A DNA stretch of 64,000 nt from CAVXXD01 sp963765625. GTDB taxonomy: Bacteria > Actinomycetota > Geothermincolia > Geothermincolales > Geothermincolaceae. The position numbers and the translations under genes were made by a program. Shown in pieces: positions 19,173-26,809 of this stretch. Numbering within the stretch: position 1 is the stretch's first letter; each line of letters opens with the position of its first letter. Location: assembly GCA_963765625.1 (NCBI GenBank), contig CAVXXD010000015.1, positions 62,001 to 126,000 on the forward strand, in the 5' to 3' direction. The notes beneath the pieces are model-generated. The model made no database searches, was not told the origin of the DNA, and worked only from the letters and a program-made list of their open reading frames with translations.

Positions 19173-19200
19173 ATTATCACCAGGGTTTCGCCTGCGTCAA
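19173..19200 (-). promoter_or_regulatory. Promoter of the riboswitch-metK transcript
   Basis: TTGACG (19200-19195), a 16-base spacer and GATAAT (19178-19173) lie on the minus strand. Transcription would begin about 7 bases before the aptamer, which fits exactly. The box lies in the short gap after secG. Confidence 0.75.
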
Positions 19201-19235
19201 TGCGTTTCCCCGGATATGTCCATCGCGTCAATTGT

Positions 19236-19472
19236 TCAACTATATATGAATATAAGCGCGATGGTGGTCGATGAAAACACGATGGCGCTGACTATGGTCA
19301 TGCGGTCGAGGTTCTTCTGGGCTATCTGGGTCCCCGAGAACCCCCCGCCGACGGCGCTGCCGAATGCCCCGGAGAGGCCTCCTCCCTTACCCGCGTGAAG
19401 CAGGATGAGAAGGATCATGGCCAGGCTCGAGGCGAAGAAGAACACGTGTACGATGACTTCGAGTACGATCAA
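19236..19472 (-). CDS. secG: Preprotein translocase subunit SecG
   Basis: SecG is the small membrane subunit of the SecYEG channel. The 78-residue protein has two hydrophobic helices (about 4-25 and 57-77). Between them lies the conserved glycine-rich segment GKGGGLSGAFG, followed by the typical NLDRMT. It starts 2 bases after tpiA, so it ends the gap-pgk-tpiA-secG operon, a placement standard in actinobacteria and many Firmicutes. No clear terminator follows; readthrough would meet the riboswitch. Confidence 0.95.
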   Translation of the reverse strand: MIVLEVIVHVFFFASSLAMILLILLHAGKGGGLSGAFGSAVGGGFSGTQIAQKNLDRMTIVSAIVFSSTTIALIFIYS

Positions 19473-19474
19473 GT

Positions 19475-20239
19475 CTACACCTCCGCGAAGTTCACGATGC
19501 CGGCGAAATCCTCAGCTTTCAGGCTGGCGCCGCCCACCAGGGCGCCGTCTATATCCGGCATGGCCATGAGTTCGGCGGCGTTACCTGCCTTGACACTTCC
19601 GCCGTAGAGTATACGTAGCCCATCGGCAACTTCAGCCCCGAATACTTCACTGGCGATTTTGCGGATGAAAGAGATTATCTCCTGGGCATCGTCGGAAGTC
19701 GCCACGGCTCCGGTCCCGATGGCCCAGATGGGTTCGTAGGCTACCACCAGGCTGTCGGTCCACTCCGGTTTGACAGCCTTGAAAGCCGACCTCATCTGCC
19801 CTTCGACTTTGGCGTTAGCTTTCCCGGCTTCCCTTTCCTCCAGGGTTTCGCCGCAGCAGAGTATGGCTTGCATTCCGTTAGCCAGCACGGCTTCAAGTTT
19901 TCTGGCCACTAGCTCGTCACTCTCACCGAAGATCTGGCGCCTCTCGGAGTGTCCGATGATCACGCGGTCCACGGAAAGTGCCGTGAGCATTCCCGGCGCG
20001 ACTTCCCCGGTGAAGGCCCCATTGGGCTCAGGGTATACATCCTGTGCCCCCAAGCCGATGTTCATGCCCTCCTGCGTGATCAGGGCTGAAACCGCCGGGA
20101 TGGCCGTGAAGGGCGGGCAAACCGCCACTTCGACTTTGTCGTTATCCTTGACCAGTGGCCAGAGAGCCTCGACCAGGGCCGTGGCCTCGACGTGGTCTTT
20201 GAACATTTTCCAGTTTCCTGCGATAAGAGGTTTTCTCAT
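19475..20239 (-). CDS. tpiA: Triosephosphate isomerase
   Basis: TPI interconverts dihydroxyacetone phosphate and glyceraldehyde 3-phosphate. The 254-residue protein has the catalytic residues in GNWKM (Lys), IGHSERR (His) and AYEPIWAIGTG (Glu), with YGGSVKAGNA and GGASLKAEDF forming the phosphate-binding end. It lies 9 bases after pgk in the glycolytic operon. Length and motifs are standard. Confidence 0.97.
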   Translation of the reverse strand: MRKPLIAGNWKMFKDHVEATALVEALWPLVKDNDKVEVAVCPPFTAIPAVSALITQEGMNIGLGAQDVYPEPNGAFTGEVAPGMLTALSVDRVIIGHSERRQIFGESDELVARKLEAVLANGMQAILCCGETLEEREAGKANAKVEGQMRSAFKAVKPEWTDSLVVAYEPIWAIGTGAVATSDDAQEIISFIRKIASEVFGAEVADGLRILYGGSVKAGNAAELMAMPDIDGALVGGASLKAEDFAGIVNFAEV

Positions 20240-20248
20240 ACTGTTCTC

Positions 20249-21436
20249 CTAAACGTCGTTGAGCGCTGCCACGCCAGGCAGCACCTTACCTTCCAGAAAT
20301 TCCATTGAGGCACCTCCACCGGTAGAGATGAAGGTCATTTTGTCGGACAGCCCGAACTTTTTTAATGCCGCGGCGGAGTCTCCCCCACCGATTATGGAAA
20401 CGGCCTTGGAATCGGCAATGGCCTGGGCCACCCCACGGGTTCCCGCCTCGAAGTCGGCCCATTCGAACACTCCCATGGGGCCGTTCCAGAATATCGTCCC
20501 GCTGCCGAGGATAACGGACTGGTAGTTCTCGATGGTAAGGGGTCCGATGTCCAGGCCCATCCAATCCTCCGGTATGTCCCGTGCAGCTACTACCCTGGAA
20601 GGGGTTCCCTCCTCAAAGCGCTCGGCCACCACGACATCCTCAGGTACCTGGATTTTGGTACGGCTGTCCGCCGCCTTCTTCAGGGTGTTTCTCACCGAAT
20701 CCAGCTTATCGGCTTCGAAGATCGATTTTCCGACAGGCAGGTCGAGGGCGCCCAGTAAGGTGAAGCACATTCCCCCGCCTGTGAGCAGGTAGTCGACTTT
20801 TCCCATAAGGTTCTCGATGACGCCCAGCTTGTCGGACACCTTGTTCCCGCCAAGGATTGCGGTGAATGGACGGGCGGGGTCGGCAAGAACCCCACCCAGC
20901 ATGTCCAGTTCCTTTTCCATTAGCAGGCCGGCGACGGCCGGCAGGAGGTGCGCCACCCCTTCCGTGGAAGCGTGGGCGCGGTGAGCGGCTCCGAAAGCGT
21001 CGTTTACGTAGATGTCGGCCATGGCCGCAAGTGACTTCGCCAGGACGTCGTCGTTTTTGGTCTCTCCCGGGTCGAAGCGGGTGTTCTCGAGCAGCAGGAC
21101 TTGGCCAGGCCCTATGGCGGCACTTGCTTTCTCAGCCTCGCTGCCGGTCAGGGAATTCACCTTTGTGACCGGTGCCTTGAGTAACTCGCGCAGCCTGGCA
21201 GCTACCGGATCGAGTCGCAACCCTTCCACTACCTCGCCCTTGGGGCGGCCCAGGTGAGACATGAGGATCACCGCGGCGCCCTTGTCCAGCAGGTATTCTA
21301 TGGTGGGAAGAGCGGCGCGGATGCGGTTGTCGTCGGTGATGTTCCCCTGCTTGTCCAGGGGAACGTTGAAGTCTACCCGTACCAGCACCTTGTGGCCCGA
21401 TACGTCGACATCCCTCACCGTCTGCTTGCGCGCCAT
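20249..21436 (-). CDS. pgk: Phosphoglycerate kinase
   Basis: PGK transfers the phosphoryl group between 1,3-bisphosphoglycerate and ADP. Seen in the 395-residue protein are RVDFNVPLD, SHLGRPKG, LLLENTRF, AFGAAHRAHASTEG, GGNKVSDKLGVI and the nucleotide-binding GGGDSAAA. The ATG at 21436 is chosen because it follows a GAAGGGGGCC and lies after the gap stop; a longer frame from 21505 would overlap gap. gap is upstream and tpiA downstream. Confidence 0.97.
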   Translation of the reverse strand: MARKQTVRDVDVSGHKVLVRVDFNVPLDKQGNITDDNRIRAALPTIEYLLDKGAAVILMSHLGRPKGEVVEGLRLDPVAARLRELLKAPVTKVNSLTGSEAEKASAAIGPGQVLLLENTRFDPGETKNDDVLAKSLAAMADIYVNDAFGAAHRAHASTEGVAHLLPAVAGLLMEKELDMLGGVLADPARPFTAILGGNKVSDKLGVIENLMGKVDYLLTGGGMCFTLLGALDLPVGKSIFEADKLDSVRNTLKKAADSRTKIQVPEDVVVAERFEEGTPSRVVAARDIPEDWMGLDIGPLTIENYQSVILGSGTIFWNGPMGVFEWADFEAGTRGVAQAIADSKAVSIIGGGDSAAALKKFGLSDKMTFISTGGGASMEFLEGKVLPGVAALNDV

Positions 21437-21453
21437 CACGGCCCCCTTCGGCT

Positions 21454-22452
21454 CTATTCGGCTATGAGCTTGATCAGGTCGACCACGCGATTGGAGAAGC
21501 CCCACTCATTGTCGTACCAGGACATGACCTTGACCGTGCTGCCCATAACGTAGGTCAAGCCGGGGTCGAATACGGAAGAGAACGAATTGCCGATGATGTC
21601 TACGGAGACGATGGGGTCTTCCGCATACTGCAGGACGCCCTTGAAGCGGCCGGTGTCGGCGGCGGCTTTCATGGCCGCGTTCAACTCGTCCTTGGTGACT
21701 TCCTTGCCGAGCACGGCCACCAGGTCGACCATGGAGGCGTCGCAGACCGGCACGCGTACGGCCAGTCCGTCCATCTTGCCCTTTAGCTCGGGCAGTACCA
21801 GGGATACGGCCTTGGCGGCGCCGGTGGTGGTGGGGATCATGGACATGGCGGCGGCGCGTGCCCGCCTGAGATCCTTGTGAGGCTGGTCGAGGATGCTCTG
21901 GTCGTTAGTGTAGGCGTGGATGGTGGTCATCAGGCCTTTCTCGATGCCGAAGTTGTCCAGGAGAACCTTGGCCATGGGGGCCAGGCAGTTGGTTGTGCAG
22001 GAGGCGTTGGAGATGACGAAATGCTTGGAGGCGTCGTACTTGTCCTCGTTGACGCCCATTACGATGGTGATATCCTCATCCTTGGCGGGAGCGGAGATGA
22101 TCACGCGCTTGGCTCCGGCCTGGATGTGCTTGGCGGCATCGGCCTTGTTGGTGAACAGGCCGGTGGACTCGACCACGATCTGAACGCCCAGGTCTCCCCA
22201 GGGAAGGGCGGCCGGATCGCGCTGGGAAAGGACCTTTATCTCCTTGCCATCGATGATCACGCTGGCGTCTCCCGCTTTGGCGTCACCCTTGTATATCCCG
22301 TGGATGCTGTCATATTTGAACAGATAGGCCAGAGTCTTGGGGTCCGTCAGGTCATTGACCGCGACTATGTCTATATCGGGATTGCCGGCCGCGGCGCGGC
22401 AGAAGAGACGCCCGATACGTCCAAATCCATTGATGCCTACTTTAACTGCCAT
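21454..22452 (-). CDS. gap: Glyceraldehyde-3-phosphate dehydrogenase, type I
   Basis: The 332-residue protein has the Rossmann start VGINGFGRIGR and the catalytic cysteine in SNASCTTNCLAP. HAYTNDQ, the S-loop segment and SWYDNEWGFSNRV close the fold. The fingerprint DLTD after the second strand is compatible with NAD use. The start is ATG at 22452 behind AGAGGGGAG; an in-frame ATG at 22476 would add eight residues with no better site. It heads gap-pgk-tpiA-secG, 120 bases after whiA. That gap has a promoter candidate and AATATT repeats (22506-22526) that might be an operator. Confidence 0.97.
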   Translation of the reverse strand: MAVKVGINGFGRIGRLFCRAAAGNPDIDIVAVNDLTDPKTLAYLFKYDSIHGIYKGDAKAGDASVIIDGKEIKVLSQRDPAALPWGDLGVQIVVESTGLFTNKADAAKHIQAGAKRVIISAPAKDEDITIVMGVNEDKYDASKHFVISNASCTTNCLAPMAKVLLDNFGIEKGLMTTIHAYTNDQSILDQPHKDLRRARAAAMSMIPTTTGAAKAVSLVLPELKGKMDGLAVRVPVCDASMVDLVAVLGKEVTKDELNAAMKAAADTGRFKGVLQYAEDPIVSVDIIGNSFSSVFDPGLTYVMGSTVKVMSWYDNEWGFSNRVVDLIKLIAE

Positions 22453-22518
22453 TTCTTTTCTCCCCTCTCTTTTCATCCGTCACAAAACGGCCAAATAACA
22501 ACCTTAATATTCTAACAG

Positions 22519-22547
22519 GAAATATTCCCTCTCTCCAGCCAGGTCAA
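22519..22547 (-). promoter_or_regulatory. Candidate promoter of the gap operon
   Basis: TTGACC (22547-22542), a 17-base spacer and TATTTC (22524-22519). The -35 is good and the -10 is poor. A TAGAAT nearby has no matching -35. Weak support. Confidence 0.35.
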
Positions 22548-22572
22548 CCTTTATCTTGTAAATCGTCCGTTT

Positions 22573-23505
22573 TCAAACGGGCCTGAGGCCGCGGGCTATA
22601 GCCGCGATACGGCTGAGGCGATGATAGACGGCCGACTTGCTGATGGGCGGGTCGGAGGCTTGTCCCAGTTCTTCCAGGGAGAGTTCGGGCTGGTCCAGCC
22701 TGGTCAGGGCGATGTCGCGCAGCGAGGGGGCCAGCCGTTCAAGCCCGAGTTCCTGCTCGATAAGGCGTATGTTGCTTATCTGTTCCTGTGCCGCGCGGGT
22801 TATCTTGCGAAGGTTGGCGGTCTCACAGTTAACCCTGCGGTTGACGTCCTCCTTGATGCTGGAGACGATCAGCTCGTTCTCGATACGAAGAACCGTGGAA
22901 TGAGCACCCATGAGGGCCAGCAGTTCGAGGATGTTTTCCTTCTTCTTGAGGTAGACGACGTTCGATGAGCGACGCTGAAATCCGGAGGCAGGAAGGCCTA
23001 GCTCGGAGAGGAGCTCGAGTATCCCTTCGGACATCTCCGGAGTGGAGAGGTTGAACTCGAGGTGCTTGTTATGCTGCATGTCCCCCAGAAAACCGCAGCC
23101 CAGGAAGGCGCCCCGCAGGTAAGCCGTCTTGCAGCAACGCTCCCGCACCAGGCGACGGGGCACGCCTTCCAGTGGGCGCCCGTGATCGTCTAGAATGCCC
23201 AGTTCGTTGAGGATCTGGAGAAGGTTGTCTCCTTCGTAGAAAGAGAGGCAGTAACACACCTGGTTTCGCAGGCGCGGCAGTTTCTGCAGGGAGAGGTCGG
23301 GGGTGCGCCCAAAGAGGTCCCGGGCCAGTTTGATGATAACCCTCGCTACCGATGCGTTCTCGCTCTCGGTGTGGATGGCCAACTGGTTACCGCCCATGAG
23401 ATGCAGGGTTCCCTCGGTGCGGATGAGCGCCGACAGTTCAGCCTGGCGGCAGCAGCGTTTGCCGGTCCGGATCTTGGAGAGTTCGTCCTTGACGTAATAA
23501 GGCAA
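22573..23505 (-). CDS. whiA: WhiA family DNA-binding protein
   Basis: WhiA joins a degenerate LAGLIDADG homing-endonuclease-like domain to a C-terminal helix-turn-helix. It controls sporulation septation in Streptomyces and affects division in Bacillus. Here the 310-residue protein has CCRQAELSALIRTEGTLHL, CCKTAYLRGAFLGCGFL and, at the C-terminus, the helix-turn-helix region SLEELGQASDPPISKSAVYHR, quoted in part as DPPISKSAVYHR. The start is TTG at 23505, two bases after the rapZ stop at 23508. Homologous operons often carry yvcK (CofD-like) between rapZ and whiA; it is absent here. Confidence 0.94.
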   Translation of the reverse strand: MPYYVKDELSKIRTGKRCCRQAELSALIRTEGTLHLMGGNQLAIHTESENASVARVIIKLARDLFGRTPDLSLQKLPRLRNQVCYCLSFYEGDNLLQILNELGILDDHGRPLEGVPRRLVRERCCKTAYLRGAFLGCGFLGDMQHNKHLEFNLSTPEMSEGILELLSELGLPASGFQRRSSNVVYLKKKENILELLALMGAHSTVLRIENELIVSSIKEDVNRRVNCETANLRKITRAAQEQISNIRLIEQELGLERLAPSLRDIALTRLDQPELSLEELGQASDPPISKSAVYHRLSRIAAIARGLRPV

Positions 23506-23507
23506 GT

Positions 23508-24365
23508 CTACCCCCGGTCGACGTCGCGGTGCCTTATGTGTACGTCAAAGGTAAGTTCGCGCATGTGGCCTGCCAGCACTTCGGATATGGCCACCGAGCG
23601 GTGTTTCCCCCCGGTACACCCTATAGCCAGTGTAAGGAAGGACTTCCCTTCTTTGACGTAAAGAGGCATGAGGAAATCAAGAAGCTTCTCGAAATCGCGC
23701 ACGAAACGCTTAGCTTCGCGCTTTTTGAGCACATAATCGGAGACCGCCGGGTCGAATCCGTTAAGGTCCTTCAGTTCAGCCACCCAGAAGGGGTTGGGAA
23801 GGAACCTGACGTCGAATACGATGTCGGCATCGAGCGGCATGCCATACTTGTAGCCGAAGGAGATCAGCACCAGTTGGAACTGCTCCTCCGAACCGCCCTC
23901 GGACAGGTATTTGCGCAGGCTGGAGCGGAGCTGGGCCAGGTTCATTTCGGAAGTGTCCAGCACCAGGTCGGCCCGCTTCTTGATATCCTGCAGGAGCCTG
24001 CGTTCTTCCTTTATGCTCTCCCCTATCCCCTTTTCCACCGAAAGGGGGTGGATACGCCTGCTCTCCTTATAGCGCCGGATGAGCACCGCGTCGCTCGCTT
24101 CCAGGAAGATTATGCGATGGGGTATGGCTCCATCCTCGAGATATCTCAGCTCAGTCTCAAGCTCCTTGAAGAAGGTCCTTCCACGAACATCGATTACAAT
24201 TCCTACACGGTCCAGTTTATTTTCGGAAAGGGACGAGAGTTCGACCATCTTGGCCAGCAGATTGACCGGAAGGTTGTCGATGCAGAAGAAGCCCATGTCT
24301 TCCAGGCTTTTTATGGCGATGGATTTACCCGCTCCGGAAAGCCCGGTGATGATGATTATCTCCAT
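23508..24365 (-). CDS. rapZ: RNase adapter / nucleotide-binding protein RapZ (YvcJ)
   Basis: The 285-residue protein has an N-terminal P-loop (TGLSGAGKS) with FCIDNLP, FLEAS and RRIHPLS. Its C-terminal half contains SFGYKYGMPLDAD, DVRFLPNPFW and the GCTGGKHRSV motif, all typical of RapZ/YvcJ. In Escherichia coli RapZ controls glmS through small RNAs; in Gram-positives the role of YvcJ is less clear. It is encoded directly before whiA in the standard actinobacterial order. No frame problems. Confidence 0.95.
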   Translation of the reverse strand: MEIIIITGLSGAGKSIAIKSLEDMGFFCIDNLPVNLLAKMVELSSLSENKLDRVGIVIDVRGRTFFKELETELRYLEDGAIPHRIIFLEASDAVLIRRYKESRRIHPLSVEKGIGESIKEERRLLQDIKKRADLVLDTSEMNLAQLRSSLRKYLSEGGSEEQFQLVLISFGYKYGMPLDADIVFDVRFLPNPFWVAELKDLNGFDPAVSDYVLKKREAKRFVRDFEKLLDFLMPLYVKEGKSFLTLAIGCTGGKHRSVAISEVLAGHMRELTFDVHIRHRDVDRG

Positions 24366-24411
24366 TGGCTGCGCCCGACCCCCTTCTTTTCGCGCCAGCC
24401 TTGACTATATA

Positions 24412-24897
24412 TTAACATAAAGGCCGGGATTCCAGTTCGAGCATCCAGACCTTCAATCCGGAGTTGCCGCCGAAACCTCCCGGCTCTCCCGTCGACTTGA
24501 TCACCCGGTGGCAGGGGATCAGGACCGGGAAGGGGTTCCGGGCCATGATGTTCCCGACGCCGCGGGCAGCGCGGGGGGAGCCCGCGGCGTCTGCTATCTC
24601 GCCGTAGGAGCGTGTCTCTCCATAGGGGATGGCCGCGACTTCCTCCATCACCCGGCGGGTAAAACCTGTCATCGCCGACTTTTCGAGCAGGGAGGATATC
24701 CCGGGGCCTCTTCCTCTCTCCTCCCCCCGGAAATAGGATTCCAGGAAAATCAGCAGTTCGGTGACGGCTCCATCCGGGGGCGCCTTTTCGAGTTTACCCG
24801 GGCGAGGAGTTCCCGGTAGAAAGATGGTGACCACCTCATTATCATCTGCCTGCAGGTAACCGGCTCCTATCGGGGTCGGGTATAAATAAGTGTTCAA
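24412..24897 (-). CDS. ogt: Methylated-DNA--protein-cysteine methyltransferase
   Basis: This suicide enzyme takes the methyl group from O6-methylguanine onto its own cysteine. The acceptor motif PCHRVI is present, preceded by VAAIPYGETRSYGEIA and GNIMARNPFPVLI; the helix-turn-helix is typical of Ogt/MGMT. The start is taken as TTG at 24897, eight bases after GGAGG and just past the uvrC stop, giving about 161 residues. Longer in-frame starts lie inside uvrC. Placement directly after uvrC makes this the last gene of an uvrB-uvrA-uvrC-ogt repair operon. Confidence 0.92.
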   Translation of the reverse strand: MNTYLYPTPIGAGYLQADDNEVVTIFLPGTPRPGKLEKAPPDGAVTELLIFLESYFRGEERGRGPGISSLLEKSAMTGFTRRVMEEVAAIPYGETRSYGEIADAAGSPRAARGVGNIMARNPFPVLIPCHRVIKSTGEPGGFGGNSGLKVWMLELESRPLC

Positions 24898-24898
24898 A

Positions 24899-26806
24899 TC
24901 ATTCGCCTCCATGCAGTGCCTGGTAAAGGTTCTTCGCTGAAGCGGCGTCAAGGAAAGACAGGGTTGCCAGTTCTTCGAGGGGCGCCCTGGACAACCTGGC
25001 GACGCTGCCGTATTCCCCGATGAGCTTGGCCTTTCTTGTCTTACCGATGCCGGGGACGTCGTCCAGTATTGAACCTCTTGCCTTTTTCTCCCTCAAGGAC
25101 CGGTGGTATTCGATGGCGTACCGGTGCGCTTCGTCGCGTATTCGCTGCAACAGGTAGAGGGCGTGGGAATCACGAGGCAGGATCACCGGCTCGCTTATCC
25201 CCGGACGGTAGACGCATTCCAGGCTCTTGGCCAGCGAAGCCATTTCCACATCGGCGATGCCTCGTTCCGCAAGAGCCCTGGCTGCCGCGTTTAGCTGCCC
25301 TTTTCCCCCGTCGATGAGGATAAGATCCGGCTTCTTTTGAAAAGAATTGATGCGGGAGCGGAGTTGATCCGGTCTGCCGGTATCGCTACCTTCGCCTGTC
25401 ACGGGCGGGAGTTTATCAAGTCGCCGGCCGAGCACCTCGGCCATCCTCGCCGTGTCGTCGGCGGCTTCGCTGCGGATAAGGAATTTGCGGTAATCGCGCC
25501 GCAGGGGAAGCCCGCCTTCGAAGACGACCATAGCCCCGACCACCTCTTCCGACCCGATATTGGAGATGTCGTAACACTCTATGCGGTAGGGCAGGTGGCC
25601 AAGGAAGAGATCCCGGGTAAGGGTGGTGGTAACTTCGGACAGCCATTTCAGATCGGAGCTGCGTTTTAGCTTCACCAGCTCAAGGTAACTGGCTGCGTTC
25701 TCCTCAGCCTTGCGCACAAGGTCGCGTTTCTTTCCTCTTTTAGGGTTGGATACACTTACCTTTCTCCCACGCAGGCCGCTAATCCACTCCCCCAGCAGCT
25801 CCTCTTCTTCTGGCCCGAGGGGCACGGGTGTGAGCACTTCACCCGGCAGGTATGGAGTGTTTTCATAGTAGGTACGGATAAAGGAAGAGATGATTTCGGC
25901 ATCTTCCGTCTCCGGCGGGCGGGGAAAGAGGAACTCGCGCTTGCCGGTGAGCAGGCCGGATCGTACAAGCAGGATGGTCACGCAGGCATCAAGCTCGTCC
26001 GCCGCCCGCCCTATGACGTCCTGGTCGACATCGTGCATTGAGTAGACACTCTGCTTCTCGAGGATATGCTCCAGGGCCTGCAGGGCATCGCGGGTGCGAG
26101 CCGCTTTCTCGAACTCCTCCCTCTCCGCCTCTCCCCGCATCTTGTCGCGCAGGTCCTTGAGCACCTGTTCGTGACGCCCCCCGAGGAACCTCCGCACCCC
26201 CGCGATGGAAGCGGCGTAGGCATCCCTGTCGACCTTTTCCCGGCATGGGCCAAGGCATAGATTTATGTGATGGTCCAGGCATGGCCCTCCACGACGTTGC
26301 CCCGGTTTCGGTCCTGGGCACGTCCTGAAGGGAAAGACCTTGCGCAGCGCCTCCAGTGTCTCCCGTGCGGAACCGGCGTTCCAGAAAGGCCCGTAATAGA
26401 CAGTATCCGGCCGCCTGGCGCCACGATAGAGAAAGACGCGGGGGAATTCCTCTCCGGCGGTCACCCCGATGTAAGGGTATGACTTGTCGTCCATCAACAT
26501 GATGTTGTAGGCCGGGCGGTGCTGCTTGATCAGGGTGCTCTCAAGAAGAAGGGCTTCGGCTTCGTTGGAGGTTATGATGTAATCGATCCCTTGCACCGAG
26601 GTTCTCAGCTGGGCCAGGCGAGGGTTGTCCGGGGCGGAGCCGGTGAAATAGCTTTTAACCCGCCGTCGCAGGGAGATGGCCTTACCTACGTAGATAACGC
26701 TACCCGCTTCATCCGTGAAGAGGTAGACACCGGGGCTTTCGGGAAGGGAGTCCGCGTCGTTCCGCCCCAGGCTGTAAACCTTCTTTCCCAGTCCTTCGCC
26801 CGCCAT
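24899..26806 (-). CDS. uvrC: Excinuclease ABC subunit C
   Basis: UvrC makes both incisions in nucleotide excision repair. The 635-residue protein has the GIY-YIG domain (SPGVYLFTD and VIYVGKAISLRRR, about 24-52) and a cysteine-rich stretch (CPGPKPGQRRGGPC...CLGPC). A UVR motif for UvrB contact (about 225-260), the RNase H-like catalytic domain (ECYDISN, LILIDGGKGQL) and C-terminal helix-hairpin-helix motifs (DVPGIGKTRKAKL) follow. The start lies 3 bases after the uvrA stop. Confidence 0.97.
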   Translation of the reverse strand: MAGEGLGKKVYSLGRNDADSLPESPGVYLFTDEAGSVIYVGKAISLRRRVKSYFTGSAPDNPRLAQLRTSVQGIDYIITSNEAEALLLESTLIKQHRPAYNIMLMDDKSYPYIGVTAGEEFPRVFLYRGARRPDTVYYGPFWNAGSARETLEALRKVFPFRTCPGPKPGQRRGGPCLDHHINLCLGPCREKVDRDAYAASIAGVRRFLGGRHEQVLKDLRDKMRGEAEREEFEKAARTRDALQALEHILEKQSVYSMHDVDQDVIGRAADELDACVTILLVRSGLLTGKREFLFPRPPETEDAEIISSFIRTYYENTPYLPGEVLTPVPLGPEEEELLGEWISGLRGRKVSVSNPKRGKKRDLVRKAEENAASYLELVKLKRSSDLKWLSEVTTTLTRDLFLGHLPYRIECYDISNIGSEEVVGAMVVFEGGLPLRRDYRKFLIRSEAADDTARMAEVLGRRLDKLPPVTGEGSDTGRPDQLRSRINSFQKKPDLILIDGGKGQLNAAARALAERGIADVEMASLAKSLECVYRPGISEPVILPRDSHALYLLQRIRDEAHRYAIEYHRSLREKKARGSILDDVPGIGKTRKAKLIGEYGSVARLSRAPLEELATLSFLDAASAKNLYQALHGGE

Positions 26807-26809
26807 GCC

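Noticed and set aside
18029..19249. 406-residue plus-strand open frame opposite metK
   Set aside because: It is a mirror of the conserved metK codons and crosses the riboswitch; no family resemblance.
22555..22580. CCGTTT-GA-AAACGG hairpin after whiA as a terminator
   Set aside because: The loop would be only two bases and no T run follows.
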